Program-made: the position numbers and the translations under genes | Assembly (NCBI GenBank): GCA_907164885.2 | Contig: OU015500.1 | Coordinates: 54,004,283-54,068,282, forward strand | Source of the DNA: Dolomedes plantarius | Taxonomy: Eukaryota > Arthropoda > Arachnida > Araneae > Dolomedidae | Direction: 5' to 3' | Length of the DNA: 64,000 nucleotides | The notes under the pieces: generated by a model | Databases searched by the model: none | What the model saw: the letters and a program-made list of their open reading frames with translations, nothing else | What the model was told of the DNA's origin: nothing | In this document: piece by piece, positions 20,576-33,124 of the stretch | How the letters are laid out: the number at the start of each line of letters is the position of its first letter | Numbering within the stretch: position 1 is the stretch's first letter

Positions 20576-23268
20576 ACTGAATTAAAAAATTTGGTTCTTC
20601 AAGACATTTTCCATAGGCAACACCAGTGCACCAATATTTTATACATCTTAATAAGATTACTATAAGCGGGGATTGTGACATATTTGCACTGAGATTTTAC
20701 TATGATATTTAGGGATCGTATTAAACATACTGAATTTTGACACTTATACTCCCTAAAATATAAATGTCTGTTATTATCTATCACCAATATACATCAATAT
20801 CAATCTGTATTCTATGAAAAATAAGATTGCCTAAAAATTCTATATTTACAACAAAAATATTTTACGAATGAAATTGGTAGTTATGTCGCTGCTGCAATAC
20901 CTTCCAGTTTCTTTTTTAAATAATGTTAAAAAAAAATTAATATTACAAGATAAAAAGAAACTTTTTATATACATGATTTAAATTTCTATTGAATCATATA
21001 AAATTTACAATTATAATATTAATAAATACTTTTTAAAAATTTTTGATGAATTATCCCGTCAACTTGAAAGAAAGGAAGTTAATTGGTAGTTAACTTGCAT
21101 TTAAACTTTTTGTTCCTGTCCCGGCCGATAGATGGCTGCACCAGTCTACAAAACAAAATAACTGGAAATGAATTAATATCTGCTTGAAGATGGCTAAAGG
21201 TATTAAAATAATGCATTGTCATCGTGTTCTGATCTATTCTAAAAGATTCAAATGTCTAGTTAGTCGGGAAGTTAGTTAGAAATCGATAGCAAGATTTGTA
21301 CCGGACAAACAAACAAACACACACAAACACACAAAAACAAACAAGAAGCGAGTTTATAAAAACATGTTAATAAAAATAGTAGCCTATTTTACTGGAAAAC
21401 AATCTCATTAGAATACATTATACGCATTGATGCAAAAAAGGGTCAGAAATGGAAGACATGTTAAAAAAAATTAAAAAAAACGGCTTTTTAGCAAATATCC
21501 ACATTATGAAACTTCATTTTTCTAATAAAAAATCGATGTTTAACATTTAATAAATGAGGCAAGAATAGCTTTTTTTACGGGAATTTCATTTGAGTTAAAT
21601 TTTTTAATCATGTAAAATATTTAAATAATTTTAAATGGACCTATACCCGCTTTTCACAGCCAAAATATTGTTCTTGCAGAAAACGTCTTAAAGGTACCAC
21701 AATATTGGGAATTAATTGTTCAACTACTATATATGTTTAAAAAAACTAACTTAATATTGATTTAATTCTCAAATAAAATAAATTTCTAGCTTGGGTGGGA
21801 AACCTTTTTAATCAAATATATATTCATTACATATTTTCCAGCTCAAATTCGTACGGTAAATATCACTCTTCAGAAGTCACTATTAATTTGATTGGCTTGT
21901 TTTGTGAAATGCTGCCAGGCACTATGAAGAAAAAGGGTATTATTCCGCTTGAGCTGTGAATGAAATATATACAATACAAGATCACCCCTTTCTAAAACAC
22001 ATAGGATTTTCTCTTAACTTTCACCATGTGTCGTTACTCTCAAAACTTTTTCAGTTTTTTTTTGGAAGATTTTCGTGCATTTCTCATTATTGTGATGGAA
22101 AAAAGATTTAAATATATCATCTTGCATTAGCAGAGTGTATCATCAGTAGAGAAATAACGATTAATATTAAAAACGTAACTTAAATTTTACTTAAAAACAC
22201 ATATATTATTGAAGCATCCTGTTTTCATTAAACAATGAATCCAGCAAACAGCAAACAGAGCAAAAAACCACTCTTTACACCTACATCTGAATTATACATA
22301 TAGTTACATTTGCATATTGCATAGTTTAAACCACAGTTAATACAAAAGAATTCATGTCAAGTAACATAAAGTATGGAGTCATTTTTAATTCAGCTGTCGA
22401 TATCGAAAAAAGACATCACAGAACTCGGTAAGTCTTTCGGCTTAAATGATATCTCGAAATTTATAAATAATTCCGGGGGATGGCACACATTAAATTAAGT
22501 AGAATACAAAGTTTCCTAACAATCAAAATGGTAGGAAAGGCTATTTTTAACCTAATTAGTTTATGAACTGAAAAAAGACAATGCCTCGAAATACACATGT
22601 TATTGTCTTAAATATAAAATTTGTTGTATTATTCACTACTAGAAAATCCCTTGATAAAAGATAAAAATAAAACATTGGTTTATTAACAGCTACATCATCA
22701 TTTACTCGTAACCATACAAGATTTCCCAGTGCGTATCAATCAGTCAACTGTGAAAAGTTAACTATCAAAGCATACATGTATAAGTCAAATGTCATATGGC
22801 TTCATAGTTTAATATCTTAGAGCGTTTCAGATGAATAGGTTTCAATGAATGGAGATATATATCTTTAAAAGTGAGTATCTGGCTTAGAAGAATAGGAAAC
22901 TGCGATAAAAATATATCTAGTTTTATGAGATTAATTAAAAATATTTATGAAATGATTGATTGTGTACGGGACCCTTATGTGATCCTCGGCCAAGGTAAGA
23001 TTTTTTTTTTTAAATTATAGTAATATTAAACGATGCCTGCGGTAATATGAAAGTTTCTACAGTGGATCCTTATTTGAATATCGAACAACATTTTTTTAAT
23101 CCAAACAAAAATACACTAAGATACAAAAATAGAAAAACTTTTCTTAAGTAATAATTATAGCAATCAAGATTTAACAATGATAATAAAGATGACAAAAATG
23201 ATCAATGTTATTAATGGACTGTAATTGTGTGGTGTACTGCAATCTCAAACCGAAATACTGTAATGACG
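20576..23268. other. AT-rich spacer, no gene
   Basis: 2.7 kb without a supported feature apart from a low-complexity CAAA/CACA run at 21306-21346. A GGCCGATAGATGGCTGCACC stretch near 21122 looks like part of an untranslated region of a retroelement but is too short to assign. Confidence 0.5.
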
Positions 23269-23276
23269 GTGATAAG

Positions 23277-23363
23277 TAGGGGTACGTAAGTTTCGCTTAA
23301 AAAATATCGAAATTTCGCAAAAATAATTGCAATATATGAAATATCGCACTTATTCACAAATTA

Positions 23364-23447
<84 letters not shown>

Positions 23448-23814
23448 TCAAAAATTTCACATTTATTTTAAAAAAACACAATTTTACTTACTTGGTTAGG
23501 TAAGTCTCAAATTTCTTACTTAAAAGCTAACATTGTAGAAGTCTCCACATTCTCTCCCTTAAATCATTAGAAATAAGTAATAAGCAAATTTCGAGAGTGA
23601 TATCTCTCAGTTAAAGATCGGGGAGGGTCTTAGATAAGCAATTGTGTTAATAACTTATTACTATTATTACCAAATTTTGCTTAACATGCATTTTACCACT
23701 CAGTTTCCTCCGGAAAGTAGTAAAAAAAAATAATTTTCGCATTTATTCGCTCATATCGGCAAATTTCGCATTTATCCGCATATATTTCGTAAATACAAAA
23801 ATTACGTATCCCTA
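23277..23814. mobile_element. hAT-like MITE, 538 bp, TAGGG ends
   Basis: Left end TAGGGGTACGTAAGTTTCG; right end, on the opposite strand, TAGGGATACGTAATTTTTG. The 8-bp flanks GTGATAAG and ATAATAAG match at six positions. Both halves are rich in TTCGCATTTAT-like words in inverted orientation. An (AT)n tract occupies 23361-23445. No coding capacity. Confidence 0.7.
23361..23445. repeat. (AT)n microsatellite
   Basis: About 40 AT units inside the hAT-like MITE. Confidence 0.95.
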
Positions 23815-23822
23815 ATAATAAG

Positions 23823-24985
23823 GGATCGAAGTAGCCTAGTGGTAGCGCGTCGGCTTACGGTGCTGGGGGTTCTCGGATCGAATCCCGACAAGCTCCATTC
23901 AGTACATCCATGTCTAGGCCGGATATGGAGATATTAAATCCATAGACTGAAACGTCCCTCTATGACAGAGCTCCGCAACCTTTTATCTTTCACGGCACAA
24001 CAACGTTATTTCGATAATTCCGCGGCAAACCACAAGAAAAAGCTTGCAAATACATAAGTTACAATAAATACGTATATGTTTTTATTAGATTAAAAACGCA
24101 CAATAAAATAGTTCTAGGTATCAGATAATTTTAAGCTTTTAAATTTTATATAAATCATTTTGAATTATGCACCAAAACAAGAACAAAAATATAAAGTTAT
24201 AGTTTACAAGTAAAAAAAAATTCTCTTTAAATTTTTATATTAAAATTTGCTTTTTGGTCTTTACTCGAGCCAAATAAATCAAAGTTAATTTAAATATAAC
24301 TTATTATTAATGATATAGTTGAGCTTGTTTTGATGTACGTTTAATATTTGGCTCTATATTAGAAGAGCTACTCGAAGTTCATGGTCAAGACCCTTTAAGC
24401 ATGATCGTTTGTCATTTTTAATTAGAACCTGTGTCGAAAACTGTGTTTGCATAAGTATGTCTTAGAAAAAGGGAGCAAAATTGCAATGACCTAGTTATAA
24501 ATTTGTGGATATTCTTTCTTAACTAAAATCCAGAAATATGACGCTCGAGCATACATATAATGTATGGTAACAACGTGTTTTCGGTTTGTGTATAATTTCG
24601 ACCCAGAGAAATATTTGCAAAAAGTTAGAGGAATATTTTAATTAGAAAACTTTCTAACTGATGCGGTGGTTAATTTTTTTTTATTATTATAATCGATAAA
24701 ATTCCCGCGGCACAGTCAAGATCACCTCAGGGCACACTAGTGTGCCAAGGCACGGCGGTTGCGGAGCACTGCTCTATGATATCAGAAAGGGTGGGAGATG
24801 GCACGTTCCCTCCAGATTTCGCCCCGCGGGTTCTCGGTTAAATTTGAGGTGTCATTTGGATAAATCTGACATCGATCCTTGTGATGCCATTATAAACCGG
24901 ATACGCACCCCTCAGCCCGCTTGTCAATATGGACCTGGTTCGGAATAATTCCGTCCAAGGGTCATTAGGAATAACAACAACAGTG
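23823..24985 (+). repeat. tRNA-derived SINE split by a hAT MITE
   Basis: The head has a Pol III A box (TAGCCTAGTGGTAG, 23832-23845) and B box (GGATCGAATCC, 23875-23885) at tRNA-like spacing. The body continues to 23965, is interrupted by the 806-bp hAT MITE, and resumes at 24780 (GGGTGGGAGATGGCACG onwards) to about 24985. Removing the MITE and one copy of its target duplication restores a continuous SINE body. The tail shares ATTAAATCC-TA-AC-G-AA-TCCCTC words with the SINE at 27661. Confidence 0.75.
23966..24771. mobile_element. hAT MITE, 806 bp, with perfect 8-bp target duplication
   Basis: Termini CAGAGCTCCGCAACC (23966) and, on the opposite strand, CAGTGCTCCGCAACC (ending 24771) differ at one of 15 bases. 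CTCTATGA is duplicated exactly at 23958-23965 and 24772-24779. Subterminal CGGCACA/TGTGCC words are also inverted. No transposase inside. This is the cleanest non-autonomous hAT insertion in the window. Confidence 0.93.
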
Positions 24986-24989
24986 GTAA

Positions 24990-25782
24990 TCTATTTATAT
25001 AAAACAGTTCCGTGACTGACTGACTAACTGGCCGACTGAGGTGACTGACTGACAGATAAGTCACAGACCAAACCGCTGGACCTAAAGGGCTGAAATTTTG
25101 CATGGCGATTCTTCTTATAGTGTAGGGGTGCAATAAGAAAGATTTTTGAAAAATTCTGCTTAAAATTTTTTAAATTAAATTTTTAAGCTGTTTTTATAAC
25201 TTTTTTAAGTTGCATTTTAAATAATAATCTGGGTGTTATAAAATTCATATCACGAGAAAGATCATAAAAATCATTTAAAATGAAATCTTTTTCGAATCTT
25301 TACTTCCATTTTCTGATTTTTGGTGAATTTTTAAAGATTAATTTTTAGAATTTAATTTATTAAAGTCTGATCACGTGGTTTCTTTTCTTTTACTGATACT
25401 TTAAACTAATTTTGCCTCAATGCATAAGAACGAAATAGACAAAAAAATATTTTTCTTGCTAATGTGGCAGAAGATTGGACATTATCCAAAAAATATTAAA
25501 TACAGTAAAATAAATGTCCATCAAACTGTACTATATTAACTGTACTATATTCTTCAGTATATTGTACTAGAGTCAATTTGAATATTTTCTTCTACATTAT
25601 TTTGTTTATAAAAAATATCCGTTACGATATTTTTATAAATATATTATTTTTTTGCATTAATTGCAAACATTGACCGTTGTATTTATTATATTTTTTTTTG
25701 TTTTTTTTGGCATTAATTGCATACATTGACCGTTGTATGTAATTTGAATGTACTCCATAGCGAAGCACGGGTATTCTGCTAG
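24990..25782 (+). mobile_element. Non-autonomous Helitron, copy A (793 bp)
   Basis: Starts TC (TCTATTTATATAAAAC) and ends CTAG before T, preceded by a GCGAAGCACGGG segment typical of the Helitron 3' hairpin region. It sits between A and T with no target duplication, as expected for Helitrons. Homologous over its full length to copy B at 55374-56103. It has no coding capacity and is unrelated in sequence to the Rep/helicase relic at 2521-6357 where I can compare. Confidence 0.88.
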
Positions 25783-26835
25783 TAATAAAATAAAAGAGCA
25801 TCAGCACAAATAAAAACAACTACCACTCTTTTTACGGCTGTCATTATTATTACAAGTATTGCTACAAGATATATTTTTATCCAAGAATGCAAAACTTTCG
25901 CATGTTTAATCTATTGTTTATATGCTGCTCTAAACTTAATATTCCAAAATTTTTCTCCACTTCCACGTAAAACAAATAAAAATTTTTACGTTTTTATAAT
26001 ATTATACGTGGAATATGCGAATACCTAACATAATCTGCAAACAACTTTTCTGCAGGAAATACTTATAATTAACGCTGCCTTCTGGAACACAACAGCGATG
26101 AAGTAACAGAGAGTAATAAAAGAAATACGGCAGTGTGGGCATTTTTTGTTTTCTCATTTCCTGCCCGTTAACGAATCCTATAAGGTTTGAGATATAACGA
26201 TAAAAGCGATATAACTACTTCTCTTCTTTTCAATGTGAAACATACACCTTAATCAGCAGCATTAAGCCTCTCAACCAAAACAAGTTTTGCACTTGAGCGA
26301 TAACGAAACCAATTAACTTTTCTACTTTCTTGTAGTACTTCAGAGAGGATTATTACTGGCACGGCTTCTTTTCCTTTGCTAATTATTGTTCTATTCCGTT
26401 GGAAACTTCATATTCAGGTATTTAAAAATGCCTCAAAGACTTTTGATTGCAGCCTGGGGCGCTCTCAAGTTTTGTTTTCATGGAGTTATATGTTATATAA
26501 TATAGAGGGCCGTTCAGTAAAAGTACATAGATATCGTAAATTTTAAAAAAAATTGCCAAAAAAAAAATCTCGAAAAATAAGGCAGTATTTGAAATTACAG
26601 ATAACTTTTATCCTCGCTAAAAACTTAAAGTTAATGTTAAATTTTAGATTTTAAAAGTATTTCACTAAGTTAATCCTTTATGATTGAATTTGAAACTAAC
26701 TGAAGTAAAGCGCTTGCCATTTTAATTTTGCCATTTAAAATTTTATCTTAGGCCACTAAGGTAGCATAACATTGTTCTCAAATATAGTAATTTAAAATTT
26801 TCAATTTCTTATTTGCATCATTTGAATTTAGATGT
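25783..26835. other. AT-rich spacer, no gene
   Basis: No supported coding region, inverted repeat pair or element. Confidence 0.5.
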
Positions 26836-26839
26836 CGAA

Positions 26840-27350
26840 TAGTGGTACTTAACTGCGTTTTATGTGACAAAAAGCATACGGCACGTCCTACAGGGAACAG
26901 TCACTTTTGTCACCCTCAAGTTACTCTAAATTGTGCACCACAATTTGTTGTTTGTTGGTTGTTTGTTTTCAATCCCCTTGGTGTAGGAAAGCCTACACCA
27001 TGTCCGAAGGACCTAGGTCCTCAAATCCTAGGTCCTTGCCAAAGGGTAGTAAGCAGCTTCACTTTAAGGCGATATACCACTAGGGATGAAGTATGGCTTG
27101 ACCTCGAAGAACATCGGTTCAGTAATTTTGTTTGAACCGAGTCAAGTGACGGGAGTGGAATACTTGACCCCGCACCTCCAGAGGTAAATTTGAGAACTTA
27201 GAGGACATTGTAGCCACGCCCTATTTTACGTGCCCCGGCTATCATTAGTGAACACGGCGATGTTATTGCAGCGACGAGCATCGAACCAGGGACGTTCAGA
27301 TCCCTGATACGCAGCTGATGCCAACTGGGATACGGCACCCATGCACCGCA
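26840..27350 (-). repeat. tRNA-derived SINE with structured body
   Basis: On the minus strand a Pol III promoter is readable: an A box (TATCCCAGTTGGCATCAGC, complement of 27313-27331) and a B box (GGTTCGATGCTCG, complement of 27275-27287). The tRNA-like head is followed by a ~300-bp body that contains three neighbouring perfect hairpins (26979-27000, 27008-27021, 27097-27146). The apparent 97-codon plus-strand frame here has no protein features. Confidence 0.65.
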
Positions 27351-27660
27351 ATTTGCGATAGACAATGGTTTCTATAAGAGTGACCTAGATGAATACATTT
27401 TGTTATTTAGCAGTAAGAACAGAGTTAAAACGGTTAATCAAATTTGCCCCCATCCTACTCATGTGCTATCCTTTCCTCAGAATCCCATAGAAAGGGCGAC
27501 AACTAGTTTACGTGATTACCTGATACAATGACTGCTATGTATTTGACGTTGTATGCGTTGTATATGGTTGTAACCAGGGTTGCAACTTGTCCTATTTAAC
27601 TTTATTGAAATTTTCGATTTTATTGTTCATACATTTTTTTCTAATTGTTATTTTTGTATG

Positions 27661-27990
27661 AGGCCCTTTCGGTAACATACTAGCACGTCAGGATTCGGCA
27701 CTGAGGGTTGACGGTTCAAATCCGACAAGGCCTCTGAAGGCCTTCGTATCCCCTCAGGTATGATCACATTAAATCCGTAAACCGGAAATCCCTCCATGTA
27801 ACATTTCCGTGGGAACAAAGTAAGAGGCTAGCAGCAGTCGCTCCTGTGGGAGCTCGGACAAAATCGAGTTGGGGCAATAGGGTGCTGTCGATTCACCTAT
27901 GCAGTGCCTGCATATCAAGCAACCAACAATTCTGCGGTATCATAAGGCAAATGTCGCAAAGGGAATGTGCCTGCCACACTGGGAAAACAA
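27661..27990 (+). repeat. tRNA-derived SINE
   Basis: A B box GGTTCAAATCC (27713-27723) preceded by a weak A-box region, then a body that shares words with the SINE at 23823. The 3' end is indistinct, about 27990. Confidence 0.6.
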
Positions 27991-29035
27991 TTCTGGAGTT
28001 TTGTCTGGAACGGTAGTAAATTTACCTTTCAAAAACAATGCTTCGATTGCTAAAATTATTTCTGTTGTTTTGAATGAAAGATTGAAATTAAAATGTTGCA
28101 ATTACTTATCACCTTCACATTTGAGATATTAATTGAATCTTAAATATGAATTAAAAGTTTCAAAGATAAATAAAAAATAAAATATTCAGCAATGAATAAA
28201 GTAACTGAAGAAGAAAATTAATAAATTTTATATTTTTATGATATCAATTTATTTTTCACGATCAAATATAATAATATATCGATAATTTTCCAGTAATAGT
28301 GTATGGAGAGACAGCGAACAGTGCGATGTAAAATAGCTAAAGGAAATCATTGCAATTTGTGTAGATTTCTTGGACAGAGAGCAAAAATTAATTAATCTAT
28401 TGGTTATGAATTAATCTATTAGTTATTTTTTAACAACGGATATGAGTAACATATTTTTTATTTTGCCTTTTTTCTCAAAAACTATAACCTGTTTTTCGGT
28501 TAATTTTTATCATAAACATAGTTAATACCTCGATTAAGAAAATTAAAAAGCTGCATTTTACTGTTGATCCACCATTGAAACATCTACAAACAATTTAAAT
28601 ATGTTTTTCGTTTTTTACTGCATATTTTGCTCGTCTACATAATTCCACGATACATCTTTACAAAAGATTTGCAGTCACTTTAAAATACAATTAAAATAGA
28701 ACCATATATAATCTTATTTTCTTAATCTCCGACTGAACGTTACATCGTCCAAAGAAACAAATATTTCAAGGGTAATGGTATTTAGTCAAGAAACCTTTTA
28801 AAATATTCACCAAGCAGGAAAAATCTGCTGAAAAATAAGTCATAAAATATCGAAACATCCTTCTTCGGATGTAAAATTTAATACAAAAGACGCAAGTAAT
28901 TAATTGCTGGTGTAAGCGGTATGATATTAAACTTCGAAATATATGGATGAAAAATTAATTACATTATATGACATATTAAATGATAAAGGGGTTCAAGATA
29001 AAATAACAACTTCAGACATTATGCTTACTTAAACA

Positions 29036-29037
<2 letters not shown>
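27991..29037. other. AT-rich spacer, no gene
   Basis: Nothing supported beyond base composition. Confidence 0.5.
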
Positions 29038-29118
<81 letters not shown>

Positions 29119-29150
29119 GTGTGCACGTGTGAGTGTGTGAGTGTATAAAA
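29038..29150. repeat. (AT)n(GT)n compound microsatellite
   Basis: About 20 AT units pass directly into about 18 GT units with later interruptions. Confidence 0.95.
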
Positions 29151-29810
29151 ATATGCTTTTCCACTCACTAATATTAGTCAGTGCGATTTGTTCCGACCTT
29201 CTACATGCTAGTTAATACGATTCCTTCTTTTTTTCACCCATAGTTATTTTCCTTCTTCATTACTACATTTCCAACTGTCGGAGGTTTTCAAAAGCACCTT
29301 AATCTACGTGGTTCTCAGTAACGCATTGAATTTCTCCTGAAATCTGTGATCAGACAAGCATGAAATCTTTCGGGAGTTGCTGATTACTTGTGGATTTGGT
29401 CTGCCAGTACAGAAATAGTTCTATTCATCACGGGATCTATGTAACGTTTTTTTTCTTCCGCTGCATGTCGATTGGATACAGCGTTAAATCATTCAGTAGA
29501 GGATAAAATATAACGACTGTAAAATATAATAACTTGAAATTCATTGATTACTTACCCATCGTATATAATTATTTTTATCGTTATGAGAAATTTGAGTTAC
29601 GCATTTTTAACCACGTTCATACGAGCGGGGAAATGTTTGTCCTTACTTTTAAAAAATGAAATTGGATACCTTAATAAAATGCAGTTTCTGTTTTCAAATC
29701 CAGTAACGAGAGAAACATTTTTCACACACAAGTCGAGCTATTGATTAGGATTTAAATTGAGACCAATATTATCAGTATAACAATAATTTATGTTAATGTT
29801 ATGCAGAATA
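29151..29810. other. Spacer, no gene
   Basis: No supported feature. The longest frame (66 codons at 29544) has no recognisable motif. Confidence 0.45.
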
Positions 29811-30429
29811 TTCTGGCATGATCCCGGGTACCTCATAATATGGCTCCACGTCTCATCACTCTTACAGGGGGTTTGCCTTCGTTAGGTAAACACGTATGTT
29901 GCAATTCCCAGGTACTCCAGAAATATTTCTCTCCTTTCCTTTTCCCTTATCTCTCCTTCTTCTACTACTTTCCTCTTTCTTTTTTCCTCGTTGAGATACT
30001 TCCTCAAAGGTGAGGGCTCCTCATCAGAAGTTGTTGCCACTAGGTTCTTTCTAGCTTGTAATGGCCATTAAATGTCCACGTGTTTGCTGTGCATGGAGAC
30101 CCGTGTCCCCAGAAAAGGAAATCCTGGTAATTGGCGGTACCCCACAAAACATTGCTTTGTACTCTACTTCGGATAAACGGGAGGTACATAGTGGTTCCCT
30201 GTGTATAAATCGTCTGGTTGCTGACATTGTCGTCGGCTAGGATCCAAGTGATCGTACACTTAATGGACAACTCGTTAAGGGTAGAGGTTGTTTCAGGGGT
30301 GTACTGTGAGCGTATAGGCCCAGCTATCACTGGTGAACAATCCTACATCCCCTTGTTGGGCTTCATGGTAGGTGGTGGGGTGTCACCTGAATTTTATATA
30401 TTTTTTTTTAAATCATGGAAAACCTACAT

Positions 30430-31330
30430 TTCCAACAAAGTATGATGCCTGTCACTCATGAAATTATTTTATTGTTAAGAACTTGCAAGGTTTCTTTCCT
30501 ATTGTGTCCCCATTCTTGATAAATAAATGTCGACAGTCCGTCATAGGAAATGTCTTGTCCTTAAATAAACTTCATACAGATGATCTTTTGATAGAGGTCA
30601 CGTCCAATGCCCAAGCTAAGGCTTTATTATCATGCACAATTATGGGCTTTTAAACATCTCAGTCATGCCACATAATACCTTAAACTATTCCACCGGTGCT
30701 TTTTCAGAGTCCGACTTATTTCAGTGTACAGAGAAGAAAATTGAAGAAAATTCGAAAGACCAAGGTGCGTTATCAGTGAAATGCATCACAAACCCACGGA
30801 ATGGTAAAATATTCCCAACAAAACATCTTATAATACTTTTCATACCCTGTCACTACCCTCATTTATCCCTCCTTACCTAAATTGCCGTGTAAGACACCAC
30901 GTGCCAAATTCTCTGTTTTGCTACAAATGCCAGACATTCGAATATTTGAAGGATTCCTGCAGGGGGCCTTCTTACTTGGGTCCTGGTCACGACAGGGACT
31001 CGTGCACACAAAAACATTCAGTGCAATGGTGAACATCTAACATTTGCCAGAATATGCCCTAAATTCTAGGCCGAAAAGGAGATCCAAACAATGAAGGCAA
31101 CATGAAACACATCATACGTAGAATTCCGAAGTATTGTTGAGAGCAGAATTCCTATCGTAGGTCTTTTGTATGCCGCGGTAGCCGCCCCAATAAATTAAAA
31201 AATTGTCAATTTAGACAGAACCTGTTTTTTTTCATGCCAATAAGAATGTTGAATTTGAACATACAGAAAATAAGACACGATTCAGGAAGCCACTTCACCA
31301 CCAAAAATTTTCGTAAACCAATTAGTCCAT
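30430..31330 (+). pseudogene. Jockey-type ORF1 (Gag-like zinc-knuckle protein), broken
   Basis: In shifting frames this covers the RNA-binding ORF1 protein of jockey-clade elements. The best stretch, 30632-30880, is open and reads LLNISVMPHNTLNYSTGAFS, SDLFQCTEKKIEENSKDQGA and PTKHLIILF, a region that precedes the zinc knuckles. Downstream are the remains of the CCHC array (CYKCQTFEYLKDSC, then CTQ and CVN-like pieces), and near 31140 a block similar to the IVGLLYAAVA tail. The His of the first knuckle is Tyr/Glu-like here. Stops at several points make it noncoding. ORF1 normally packages element RNA in the cytoplasm for return to the nucleus. Confidence 0.82.
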
Positions 31331-31539
31331 CAAAATAATCTTCCAGCTTTGTAAACAAACAGGTATCTCAAATAAATATAAAGACTCAAAATACAGCATG
31401 TTAAACCAGAATTATCTGGATATAGGTAAGGAGCTCTACACATCCATGTTGTCCGATGAGGAGGATGAATATATAAAGATTTCTCACGCGACACGTGGAA
31501 GTCCTCCACGTCATGACGCAAGAGCCGGCGCCACATAAT

Positions 31540-32145
31540 GCTTTTACCTTTTTTATCGCTGCGTTATTATTATCTCTGCCTTCGTTTCAGTAATTTTCAG
31601 CCACAGTAAATTTTGTCAGCCTCAGTAATTTTTAACGCCACTTCAATCCTTTTCAACTATCATCTGGGTGATAAACCTCATCCTGCATTTTTCCGGTTCT
31701 TAGAATGCACTGGCTTTTTAAATTTCAACTCTAACAGCTTTTATCACCGTCGTATTTATCTTTATACTTTTATATCACTGTTTTCATAAAATTCCTTACA
31801 TATCAATGTTCTTATCACTCTCGTATTTTAGTGATTTTATTAATTTTTCTTTTATGTCACTGTTCTCTTATCATTATTCTTGACTAGTTTTATTACCTAT
31901 TATATATGGCTGTTTCTATCACCTATTATACATGACTGGTTTATCACCTTCTATGTATGATTCTTTTATCCCATTTTAAATATTACTGTTTAAATCGCCT
32001 ATTTTTACCCTTGTGTCGTTGTTGTTAATTTTCTAAGTTAATTTTCTATATGTGTATTGGTTCTGCTCTCGTTGTGCGTTTGGCACATCTTGTTCTTTCT
32101 GGACCTTGCACCAAAAAAAAAATCCAACCAACCAACGAACCAACC
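31540..32145 (+). other. Jockey 3' untranslated region and A-rich tail
   Basis: Pyrimidine-rich DNA with imperfect ~32-bp repeats containing TATCACC and TATTATATATG-like words (31880-31975), ending in A10 and CCAACCAACCAACGAACC. It marks the 3' end of the retroposed copy. Confidence 0.65.
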
Positions 32146-32182
32146 GTCTCATCACATTTGGAGTTGTAGTAATAATCAGTGC

Positions 32183-32185
<3 letters not shown>

Positions 32186-32271
<86 letters not shown>
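32186..32271. repeat. (AT)n microsatellite
   Basis: Alternating AT with one slip near 32234, ending in GTGTGTGT. Confidence 0.95.
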
Positions 32272-32276
<5 letters not shown>

Positions 32277-32278
32277 TT

Positions 32279-33122
32279 ACAGTCTCTTCCATTGATATCT
32301 TCAAGATGGATGATGTATTAGAAGCAGGTATCTGAAGAATGAACGATTTTCCGTTTTAGATAGTTAAGTTGGCAGAAAACATGACTCTTGAGACACAATT
32401 TCGAAACTTTGAACTAGTGAGTTTAAATGCTAAAATCACCATGAAGAGTAAAATTTATTGAGTATTATTGAAAGAAACTTAACCCTTTAACATATGATAA
32501 TTTTTTTTTACGTTCGTTAGGTAAAAAAAATAAAATCAATTTATAATTCAATTTCTTAACACTATAACAACGGAAATCACTTGAAATTTTATCTTCAATA
32601 AAGGTGGACTATTTTACGCCAGTAAAAAAATATACGTCTAAAAGTCCTTTCTTATCAATTGTTTTTAAAGCATTAATTATTAAAGCAAAATACCACACGG
32701 TAAGTGTTTTAAGCTTGCATTTATGAAACATTTAATTTTTAAAGATGAAAGTTTTTCAATATTAAACTATGATAAAAATTTTTACAAAGTTAAACCATTT
32801 TTTGGAGCATTCTGAACTAATGATGCGTTTCAGACATATGTTTTTATTCGAAGAGATACTGTAGCAATTACTTCTATAATCCTTTATTTTGAAAGTCTGT
32901 AGCATACAGTTTACAACATACGAGTACAATTAGCCACTTTCAAACTTAAGATTTAATTGGCAAGGATAAATTTCTGGGATATATTTATATTAAAATATAT
33001 ATTCTGGAACTGAGACAACGAGACTAAATTCAATGTCTTTCAGAGCTCGGCGCTTCGGAAGTCGGGAACATCAAATTTGTTATTGCAAAATCAGTCATTC
33101 ACACATATATTTTCTATTAATT
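32279..33122. other. AT-rich spacer, no gene
   Basis: No supported feature. Confidence 0.5.
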
Positions 33123-33124
33123 TA

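Larger units (their letters stand above)
29816..32150 (+). mobile_element. Jockey-clade non-LTR retrotransposon, internally deleted
   Basis: A less AT-rich leader (29816-30420), a ruined ORF1 (30430-31330) and a 3' untranslated region (about 31540-32140) are present in order. The 3' region ends in ACCTTGCACC, a run of ten A and a CCAA-rich tail (32110-32145), the pattern I associate with spider jockey elements. ORF2 (endonuclease and reverse transcriptase) is missing between 31330 and 31540. The 5' boundary is uncertain. Confidence 0.75.

Noticed and set aside
23832..23885. Possible true tRNA gene
   Set aside because: A and B boxes are present, but no matching acceptor or anticodon stems; the body continues as a SINE.
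26842..27135. 97-codon plus-strand frame
   Set aside because: Overlaps the body of a minus-strand SINE with hairpins; chance opening in GC-richer DNA.
30040..30330. 96-codon minus-strand frame
   Set aside because: Lies antisense in the probable leader of the jockey element; no recognisable motif.
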